DNA of 64,000 nt. It comes from Vitellaria paradoxa (lineage: Eukaryota; Streptophyta; Magnoliopsida; Ericales; Sapotaceae). Within the stretch, counting starts at the first letter, position 1. Each line of letters opens with the position of its first letter. Both the position numbers and the translations under genes were made by a program. The stretch covers positions 4,676,199-4,740,198 of the forward strand of contig CM034238.1 in assembly GCA_019916065.1 (NCBI GenBank). Reading direction: 5' to 3'. The notes below the pieces were generated by a model. The model saw only the letters and a list, made by a program, of their open reading frames with translations, was not told where the DNA came from and did not search any database. Below, one piece after another: positions 1 to 10,500 of this stretch.

Positions 1-233
1 ATGGTTTCTTCTTCCTCTTATCTAATCTCTTGGAAATTTTCTTTTTCCAAACCCTTAATGATATAGAGGCTGAGGACTTAATCACTTGCTTCCTTAGAAA
101 ATGTTGTCCTCAAACATAATGTCCCTTATAGAGCCTGGACTCCCACTTCGTTGAAAGATTTTCACTTCAAAATCTTTCTTTGAGAAGTTGGTGGAGAATT
201 CCTCAAATCTCCTTATTTTCTCCTGATCTAGAA

Positions 234-993
234 CATGGTTCAAAGTCGCGTTCGTGGCTATCGTATCGGCTTGAAAATTTTTTATGCGGTCACGGTATCG
301 CATTACGATATAGGGCAATACGCAATACTTTGTTTTTTAGTTTAAAAAATCAAAAAAATACATATATTTAATATTACATGACCAAAAATAAGTAACTCTT
401 TTACTAAACATTAGTTAACTACTTATAACATGCGAATAAGCTAATTTGATCCCAATGACATTATTGATAAACCATAATTGCTACTACTTTTTTTACCTTA
501 TTGAAATGTTTTACTTTATTTAATTTTTTAAATTTAAAAAAAAACTATATTTTAATAATTTGTTTTATAAAATTATTGAATAATGGTTAAATGTGTTTAA
601 TACAAAAAATTATAATATTTATTGAACCTCTTTAAACTATGATTCATTCAAAAAATTAATGTGTTCAATACTAAAAAATTTATTATAAATAATATGATTT
701 ATAATGATTTCTATTTTGTTTTTCATATATGTTCATCCATTTAAAAATTAAAAGTGAAATCTAAATAGATGGCCTAACATACACCAAATCATCGAGAAAT
801 CGCCGAGAAATCATTTGTCTCGCCGATTTCTCATCACGACGGTTAATCATCTTAGTTTATCGCTAAGATATCAGCTTGTCTCGACCACAACAGAGCAAGA
901 TGACTATTCTTGGCATATTTCTTTGATGTGGGTTGAGATCTCGTCGCGCCATCCGTCAATTCCGATACGTCTCAGACGATACTTTGAACCATG
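234..993. mobile_element. Non-autonomous hAT-like DNA transposon
   Basis: The ends are inverted copies of CATGGTTCAAAGT (234-246) and ACTTTGAACCATG (981-993). They are flanked directly by an 8-bp target duplication, atctagaa, at 226-233 and 994-1001. An 8-bp duplication is the hAT signature. The 760-bp interior is AT-rich in the middle, with a CG-richer stretch near each end, and has no credible transposase ORF, so the element would depend on a partner. It probably lies in a further intron of the PRP40 gene on the minus strand. Confidence 0.7.
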
Positions 994-1439
994 ATCTAGA
1001 ATGCAAGGGTACAAATAAGTTATTCAGGTGAAGTAGAAATTAGTATTTCATTGCTGACAGATGTCCGTAAGCATGAAGCCCAAGGGAAAAACAATGATTA
1101 ATGCTCCATTAACATCTGACATATTTAGCAGAAACAAAACATTATTTCAAGTAATAATTTTTTCAAAAAATATATAATGAAGCAAATGACAAACAAAAAA
1201 TAATACGATCTAACAGTCCAACCACAAAAGCGAAACAAAAAATGACCAAAGCAGAAGAATTCCAAGACCTCTCCAGTTATCACACACAACAGAATTACAT
1301 ATTCTCCAAAAGTGCAGCAATAAGAATCCTTGCAAGGCAAAAGATCTGATAGACTATAATCCACAAACAGAAGCAGAAAAACAGAAATACAGAGACTCAA
1401 ATATGTTACATGAAAAGCAACCATTCATAAGTGGCTCAC

Positions 1440-1509
1440 CTCAGTTGGTGTCATTAATTCTGGAGGCTTCTCCCAGGTAGAAAATTTTGTTTTTTTGTTG
1501 TAATAATAT
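1440..1509 (-). CDS. PRP40: PRP40 exon 6: C-terminal half of WW domain 1
   Basis: This 70-bp exon is easily missed. The acceptor is ttcag (ctgaa on plus, ending at 1510) and the donor is gtgagc (next to 1440). The leftover AA of exon 5 plus the first A here makes a lysine codon, after which the frame reads [19 protein letters not shown] and ends PTE. This supplies the tyrosine-rich strand and the second signature tryptophan of the WW domain, exactly 21 residues after the first tryptophan in exon 5. The phase match and the conserved residues make a chance match unlikely. Confidence 0.88.
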
Positions 1510-4500
1510 CTGAATAAATATGTAATAAAGAATTACATTCAATAGAAGTAAAATAAAATAAAATAAAATAAACTAATTGTAAATTAGCAGCATCAAAATT
1601 ATTAGTCAAAAAACTTGTTAGAGCATTCTTTAGTGGCCTAAAGCAAGAGATGAGGAATGTACGGCATCTAAATCTAACTGTGACCCATCCTCACCTAAGA
1701 CAATTGAGGATGCCAAGGGAAACTATGACACTGGCAGATACTTCAACATGTGTTACAACACAGTTAGTGACATCAAGAAATAGTAAGAAACTGAAACAAA
1801 TTACTAAACATAAGATAGTAAAAGTACTTCCTTTCTTCAAAGTTTCCATGTATACTTCCAAGAAGGGTCTCCACTTCCTAAAAGCCTGTACCAAAGCATA
1901 CAACTCTTTCTCACATGTGGATAGATGTATGGCTATACCTTTAATAGCTTGACCATTTAGAGCTATAGATTGCCTATCTTGCATTAAAAGGGCACCAATA
2001 CCATATCCAAAAGCATCACATTCAATTATAAAGTCCTCAGAAAATTCAAGTAGAGCGAAGACATGAGTGTTAGTTGCAGCAATCTTCACACTCTGGAAAG
2101 CATCTTCAGCATTTGGGTGTCCAAATAAAAGTCTGCTTCTTTAAAAGCTCAATTAAGAGTCTAACAACACATACATAATTTTTAATAAATCTTCTATAGT
2201 ACCCAGTTAATCTCAGAATCTCAGAAATCCCCTCTTTTATTTTTATTTCATTTTTTTTTTTTTGATAAATAAAGACAATTTTATTAGTTAAATGAAGGAT
2301 AGCTAGCATTAAGAAAATGCCAACCTATATTAACAACACACCCTCCGCGAACTAAACTGTCATGCTCTCAACAAAAGTCACAAATGAATCCACATCTAGC
2401 TCTATAACCCCCCCCCCCCCAAAGGGGAAGTAGCCAACTATACAAGATTAACAAAAACAATATTTTCAATCTATATAACGGCATCTCTGTTCCTTCAAAT
2501 GTTCTATTTCTCTCCTTCCATATTAACTAAAATAAATAAAAGGGAGCAACACACCAAGTCTTTCTCTTATAAGAACCCAGCTTATAGCCTCACCAAGAAC
2601 TTAACAAATTCTTTATATCCTTTGAGAACACCCACTGACCCCCAAAACTAGAAAACATCAAATCCCATAACTCCTTCGTCCATGAACACTTAATGAATAT
2701 GTGATCAATCATCAATGAGTTCCCCTCCTTAGCAAAGGCCACATCTACTTACTTATACATGCCTTCTCAGCTAAAGATTATCAATAATGAGAATCCTCCA
2801 TCGAATGACACACCACATAAAAAATGCCACCTTACGGGTGACTCCGACCTTCCAAATCTTGCCCCATAAAAAGTCCGCTTCTCTCCTCCCCACAAAAAAC
2901 TTATAATAAGATTTGACCTCAAAAAATCCCTGACTTCAAAAGAAATCCCCTTAAAGCCTTCTATGTCATTGGAGTTGGCCAATCCAACATAGATTGAATC
3001 TTCTTATGATCATCCCTTACACCTTTCCCTGAAATTAAGTACCCCAAATAGACAGCTGCTGCATACCATATTCAACATTTAGATTCCTTTGCAATTCGAT
3101 TCCTTTGCAAATAAGCAATGCTTCCTCAACAACCCAAGTGCTAGTTCCAAATGAGTCAAATGCTCCTCCATAATCTTACTATAGATTAAGATACCATAAA
3201 AAATGCCAAGACAAACTTTCTCAAATAAGCTCTAAAAACCTCATTCATCAAGCTTTGGAAGATTGCAGGTGCATTAGTCAATCCAAACGGCACAACTAGG
3301 AACTCATAATGTCTTGTATGTGTCCTAAAAGCAGTTCTAGATATTCAACCTTCATTTTAATATGGTGATAACCATACCTAAGATCTAATTTTGAGAATAT
3401 AGTTGTTCCACGTACTCATATAGTAGATTATCAACTACTGGAAATGGGTGATTGTCATTTATAGTAGCCAAATTCATAACCCTGTAGTCGATGCAGATTT
3501 CCCAAGTGCCATCAGCCTTTTTTACTAATGAAGACTGGTGATGAAAATGGGGATCGATTGGACCTGATTAATCCAGAACTTAATAGCTCCTTCACAATCC
3601 TTTCAAGTCCTTATTTCTGGAAATGAGGATACCTATAGTAACATTGGATTAGTACCCGTTACAGATATATAGCATGCTCAGACCTCTCATAGATGCAGCC
3701 CCTAGGTTCAGCAAATGCATCTTGGAATTTTGTTAGGACCTGAACTAATTTGTCATCAGTCATTTTCTATTCCATATACATAGACATTCCAGCAGTTATG
3801 TTAGTATCAATTGATTCTTCACCTATAAATTGTTATAAACTTCCTTCAGAAATAGTTCCTTTCACCTGACATAGGTCAACGTCTTCAACCAAATTAGGAT
3901 TTTCAGTTGAACCTTTTAATACTAACTTGTTTCCTGTTCATGGAGAACTTCATTAATAAGGCATCAAAATAAAACAAAAAAGGACCCCATTCCTACTACC
4001 ATTGAACCCCTAAAATCACTTCACAACTGGAGCTATATACATATCAGTATTGCCCACTGACCTTCTGTCTGATGTTGGCACTACACATACCATCTTGTTT
4101 AATGGAATTGATCCTGGCCCATACTTCAATTCCAACAGACAGCCGTGATTGACACGGTCAGAAAGATTGTGGCCCTCCACCTGACCTCGGGGTCAATCTG
4201 AGAGCTCAGATGCAATCCATCCTAGCCATTCATGCAAAGGCACCTTCAACGGCTTAGATCATTTCTTCTTGATCTAGGTATAAAAACACTCCTCTACTCT
4301 GAACCATTCATCTTTTCCAGATTTCTCTTATATCATCTTCTCCAATAAGTTCAACCGTCGAGTTGAAGTTCTCTTCAGCTCCAGGTATTAACTCCAGTAG
4401 GTCCTCAGTTGCTAACCTGACTACCCCCTTCCTCTTATAACCCTATCACGTTACTAATCCATTTCCTCATCTGTTCTTCCATCTTTTACTCCATTTATTC

Positions 4501-7500
4501 TGTAAAAACCTTATGTACAGTCATATAACACTTTTACACTGAAACCATGGTCTTACCCATTTTAAAACTTAACTCTTTTTTATCTTTTTCTTATTTAGCA
4601 ATTAATACGTAGATGAAATAAACCAGTTTATTTCAACCATACATTTGTGAATATGATAGTCCTCTCTTAATTTCATGAAAAGACATTATATATTTTATAT
4701 GGAATTTTCTTTTTTCTTAATATGATAGTCCTCTCTTAATTTCATTAAAAGAAATGATATATTTTAAAATGGAATTTCTTTTTTCTTTTTTTCCTTTTCT
4801 TTTTTTTAATGAGTACTTTAAGAAGAAAATCCGTTGGACTTAATCTTGTTAAGCTGGCAAAGGTCATTCACAAGTTCACATCATTCCTTACATATCAATA
4901 GAAATCATTTAATTCAAAAAATCTGCCCTTTTTGCCCACAAATTCTGTCAATGCAAGCTTCTTTAACTCCGTGATTCATTTCTTCAAAGTTCAACCTCAT
5001 ATCCACATTCACATGCACATTTATGCATCTAATAAAGATCCATGAGTATAAAATTACATAACAGAGAAACAGATAATCTACCTATAACCAAACCAAACCA
5101 AGCCTTTTCCCACTAGATGAGGTCGGCTATATGAATTTGTCGACACCAATTAGATCTGTTTAGGGCCACGTCCTCCGATAGATCTAGGTAAGCAAGGTCA
5201 TGTTTAATAGTTTCTTTCCAACTTCTCTGAGGTCTTCATCTACCTCTCCTCCTCCTGGCAATCTCCATACTTTCACACCTTCTAACAGGTGCCTCCGCTG
5301 GACACCTTCTAACATGGCCAAACCATCTTAATCAGTTTTCTCTCATTTTATCTTCAATTGATGCTATTCCTACTTTACTTCTAATCTCCTCGTTCATAAT
5401 CCTATCTTTCCTTGTAATCCCGCACATCCACCTTAACATCCTCATCTCTGCAACTGCCATCTTCTGACCATGATTATGCTTTACTGCTCAACACTCTGAT
5501 TCATATAGCAGCGCTGGTCTAACCGCCACCTTATAATACTTTCCTTTCACCTTGAGGGGGACTTTTCGGTCGCACAAGACCCCCGAAGCACTCTCCATTT
5601 AGTCCACCCGGTTTGAATCCTATGACTTACATCAGTATCAATCTCTCCATCTTGTTGCACCATAGATCCAAGGTACCTAAATTTATCTTTCTCTATAATC
5701 TTCTTGTTAGAATTATAGGAATATTCTATGATAGTTAGAATTTAATTATATTTCCTAACGTATATGTATCCTAATTTGATTAGGAGTATGTATTCCTAAT
5801 TTGATTAGGAAACTTATTTCCTATTTTGATTGTAACTCTTCAATATAAATATACACGAAGGAGATGGGAAATTGCATCTCTCATACTCCTAATTTACTCT
5901 GATATTATTCAACTTGGTATCAGAGCTTGGTTAAAAAAAAAAATCAGAAAACCCTTGAACACTTTACTGTCCTCGATCGATCTACTGTTCTTTATGCGCG
6001 AGGCGAAGCTCTCTCCAATTGTACTTGCTGAATGCCAAGGTGATGTTCAGACCTGTTGATCTGGATCTTCTGTTTTTTGGTTCAGACCTGTTCGCAGGAT
6101 CTGGATCTTCTATTGTTTTGGTTCAGACCTGTTCGCTGTTTTTTTGGCTACTCGCTGTGTAACAATCGTCTCTAGTTGCTGCTTCGATCGCAATGGCTAC
6201 TCGCTGAGATTGAGTCATTCGCGATTGTTGGTTGTTGCTCGCTGATTGCTCGTTTTTTTTTTTTTTTTTTCTGTTTCGCTCGCTATTTTTTTTGAGACTC
6301 GACTGCCAATCGCCCATCGCCCATTGATTCCAACTTGCTGTTCTAACTGATTTTTGGGCCATGGCCTTCAGGGTTCGGTGGTATTCTTTGATTGTTGTTG
6401 TTCGCTTGTTCCGGCTGTTAGTCGCGAGTTGGGTTCCGTTCGTTCGCTGAGATTGGCCGCTGACGTTGGCTTCAATTTCTTGTTGGTCTGTGTTGATCCT
6501 TGCTGCTCTTCTAGGGCAGAATTAATTGTGGCCTTAAGGTTTGTTTGGCTTTAATTACCTTAAGGCTTGTTTGGCTTGAATAGCCTTAAGACTTGTTTGG
6601 CTTGAATAGCCCTAAGGCTTGTTTGGTCTTGGTTTCCTTCTCTTGCTCATCAATCGCTAACCGATTCCTCTTTAGTCTTAATAGTTTGGTTTACCTTTAT
6701 TAGAGATGGCTTCAAACGAGTCTAAAAATTCTAGTTCTGGATCATTTTCTATTGAACCAGTCATCCCAGTTGACAGTCTTCCCAAATCCATCTCATGTGA
6801 AAAGTTGAATGGTACGAATTATTTGACATGGTCACATGCTGTTCAGGTTTTCTTGATTGGACGCCAATTGGTAAATCATATTACAGATCCCCCTCTTGAT
6901 TCCAAGTCTTCTTCATATGCACAATGGAGGGCTTCAGATGCTGTTGTTATGAGTTGGATCTGGCATAGTCTAGAGCCTTCAGTGTTTCGCACAGTTACTT
7001 TGTGTAATTCTTCCAAAGCCATATAGGATTTATTGGCAGATTCGTTTTCCCAAAAGAGTAATTTTTTAGAGGTATTTGAGGCATATGAGAAACTTTTTAC
7101 TTTTCGCCAAGGAACTCAACCATTGTCTGCATATTACAGTAATCTCAAAGTTTTAGGAGATCGCCTTCTACAATTTCGTCCCTTTCCAGAAACGAAGGCT
7201 GAGATGATTCGACAATGGGATGAACTTATGACAACTCTCCTTCTTGCTGGCATCAATGATAATCTTCGCAGTTACAGAGATCATCTTTTGGCAGGAGAGA
7301 CTATTCCTTCTATGGCTAATGCTTATTCTCGCATTCAACGTTCTTCTTTGGGCCATCATTCTCAACCAATCTCCTCTGGTGAATCTGATTCTGCTGCTCT
7401 TGTTAGTGGTTCTAGTGGTCGAGGGTCTCGTGGTGGATCTCATGGTTCTCGAGGTGGTTCCCGTGGAGGTGGTCGTAGTTCTGGACGGGGCAACAAGAAA

Positions 7501-10500
7501 TGTAATCACTGTGGAGGCACTAATCATACTGAACCATACTGTTGGAAGAAGTATGGTCGTCCTGAGCAAGCTAATCATGTCACTACTACACCCACTGGTA
7601 CTGATCCCTCTGCATAGAGCAATGCTAGTTTGAGTGATCCAACTCCATCTAATACTGCTTCCCAAAACCCTTTGACTCCTGCTGAGTTGGAGGCGATTGT
7701 GCAAGCTCTTCACATCTCTCGCTCTTCTACTGCTACTTTAGCACAGTCAGGTAGTATTGCTTGCTTTACTTCTCAATCTTCCTCTCAATGGGTTATTGAC
7801 TCTGGTGCCAGTGCACATATCTCTGGTAACTCTTCGCTATTTTCTAATTTAACTCCCACTACTCACAATATTACCTTAGCTGACGGATCCTCCCGGCCTG
7901 TAGCCGGTAAAGGATAACTTAACCCTTCTTCCTCCTTATCTCTACCCTCTAGTCTTTTTGTACCTAATTTTCCATTTAATTTGTTATCTGTTAGTCAATT
8001 AACTAAGTCCTTGAATTGTTCTATAATATTTTCTCCTTCTTCTTGTGTTTTTCAGGATCTCAGGACATAGAAGACGATTGGTTCGGAGTGTGAACGGGCT
8101 AGTCTTTACTATCTTGATCCTGCCAGTTTTCAGTCTTCTCATTTAGCCTTTGGTGCATTTGTGTCCCTACTCCAGTAGCATTGTCGTTTGGGTTCTCGTC
8201 CTGCTGATACTCCTATGGACACTTCTGTTCATTTAGATTCTGAGAATGGTGAACCATTCTCTGATGTTAGTAGATATCGTCGACTTGTGAGTAAGCTAAT
8301 TTATCTCACTGTAACACGGCCTGATATTACATATGCTGTTGGAGTAGTTAGTCAGTTTATGCATGCTCCTCGACAGCCTCACTTTGATGCTGTGTGTCGA
8401 ATCTTGAGATATTTGAAGAATTCACCAGGTCAAGGTTTGCTCTATCGACCTTCCACAGCAATAGACGTGACTGGATATAGTGATGCAGATTAGGCTGGCA
8501 ATCATTCAGATCGGAGATCTACTTCTGGATATTGTACATTTGTTGGTGGCAATCTTGTTACTTGGCGAAGTAAGAAACAGAACGTTGTAGCTCGGTCTAG
8601 TGCAGAGGCAGAGTATCGTGCCATGGCTCATACTGCATCTGAGATGCTTTGGGTTCGTTCTCTTCTTCAGGATTTTGGTCTTTCAGTTCCGGCCCCGATG
8701 TCTATGTTCTGCGACAATCAGGCTGCAATATTCATTGCTAACAATCCTGTATTTCATGAACGAACCAAGCACGTTGAAGTAGATTGTCACTTCATTCGAG
8801 ATCTCCTGCTTAAGCGTGATATTGCCACTCCCTTTGTACGCTCTGATTCTCAGTTGGGGGATATTCTCACAAAACCATTAGCTCGACCTTTGTTTCAAAA
8901 GTTGTCCACCAAACTGGGCATATTTAATCTCTATGCTCCAGTTTGAGGGGGAGTGTTAGAATTATAAGAATATTCTATGATAGTTAGAATTTAATTATAT
9001 TTCCTAACGTATATGTATCCTAATTTGATTAGGAGTATGTATTCCTAATTTGATTAGGAAACTTATTTCCTATTTTGATTGTAACTCTTCAATATAAATA
9101 TACACGAAGGAGATGGGAAATTGCATCTCTCATACTCCTAATTTACTCTGATATTATTCAACTCTTCTGTATGCCTAAACTTACTTCTATCTACCCGTTA
9201 TCCAACCTTGACTAAACTTACATTCCATATATTCCGTCTTCCATCTGCTTAGCCTTAATCTTTTTGTCTCTAACGTTTCCCGCCACAATTTTAGCTTAGC
9301 ATTCACTCCTTCTCTCGTCTCATCTACTAAAATAATATCATCTGCAAATAGCATACACCACGGCACCTCATCTTGGATATGTCTTGTAGTCTCATCCATA
9401 ACTAAAGCAAACAAGTACGGGCTTAACGCTCTAAAGCAAACAAGTACGGGCTTAACGCTAAGCCTTGATGTAAACCAATCGTGATAGTGAACTCGTTAGT
9501 CTCTCCATCGGTCGTCCGTATAGATGTCATGGCTCTATCATACATGTCCTTTATCGCCTCAATATATGCGACACACACTCCTTTCTTTTCCAATACTCTC
9601 CATAGAATCTCCCTAGGAACCCGGTCATATGCCTTCTCTAAATCAATGAATACCATATGTAAATCTTTTTGACATTCTCTACACTGTTCCATTAACCTCC
9701 TCAAGATAAAGATAGTCTCCATGGTTGATCTTTCAGGCATGAAACCAAATTGATTCTCTGAAACGTTTGTTGTCCTTCTTAGTCTTCTCTCAATAACTCT
9801 CTCCCATAATTTCATCGTATGGCTCATCAATTTAATCCCACGGTAGTTCGCACAGTTCTGAATATCTCCTTTGTTCTTGTATATGGGTATAAGGATACTT
9901 TTCCTCCATGCACCAGGCATCTTCTTGCTCTTTAGCACTACATTAAAAAGTTTTGTCAACCAACTTATGCCATTCTCTCCTAAACACCTGCAAACCTTAA
10001 TAGGGATACCATCTGACCCAACTGCTTTTCAATTCTTCATCCTTTTTAATACTCCTTTTACTTATTCCCTACTGATTCTCCTATAGAATATAAGATTTAA
10101 TTCTTCCCTAAAAGTGGTAAACTGCTCCAATTGTATGTCACTACTACTGCTTTCGTTAAACAACTTATAGAAGTAGCTCTTCCAACGCTCCTTTATCTCC
10201 TCTTCCTTTACTAATACCTTTTCATCCTCATCCTTAATGCATTTAACTTGATTTAAATATTTAGTCCGTCTATCTCTGGATTTAGCAAACTTGAATATCT
10301 CTCTTTCACCCTCCTTAGTGTCAAGTCGCCTATATAAATCCTCAAATGTCTTTGCCTTAGCCTCACTAACTGCCTTTTTGGTTTCTCTTTTTACTTCTCT
10401 ATACCTCTCCAAATTCGCTTCATTTCGGTCGTTTTGCTAAAATTTAAAACACTCTCTTTTAACTCTTATCTTGTCTTGGATAGCCTCATTCCACCACTAT

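Larger units (their letters stand above)
5705..9163 (+). mobile_element. Ty1/copia LTR retrotransposon, internally deleted, nested in the LINE
   Basis: Two 210-bp LTRs (5705-5914 and 8954-9163) differ at only one position that I can see. A 5-bp target duplication, cttct, lies at 5700-5704 and 9164-9168, where the surrounding LINE sequence resumes. The primer-binding site TGGTATCAGAGC (5915-5926) follows the 5' LTR directly and matches initiator tRNA-Met. The polypurine tract gaggggga (8945-8952) precedes the 3' LTR. Integrase and most of reverse transcriptase have been deleted, so the element is non-autonomous. The near-identity of the LTRs implies a recent insertion. Confidence 0.93.

Noticed and set aside
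1125..1424. 99-residue hydrophobic minus ORF beside PRP40 exon 6
   Set aside because: It begins in exon-flanking intron sequence, has no family likeness, and its residue mix reflects TTT-rich DNA.
7168..7713. 181-residue minus ORF antisense to Copia gag
   Set aside because: It is the shadow of the real gag frame, which carries zinc-knuckle and gag motifs on the plus strand.
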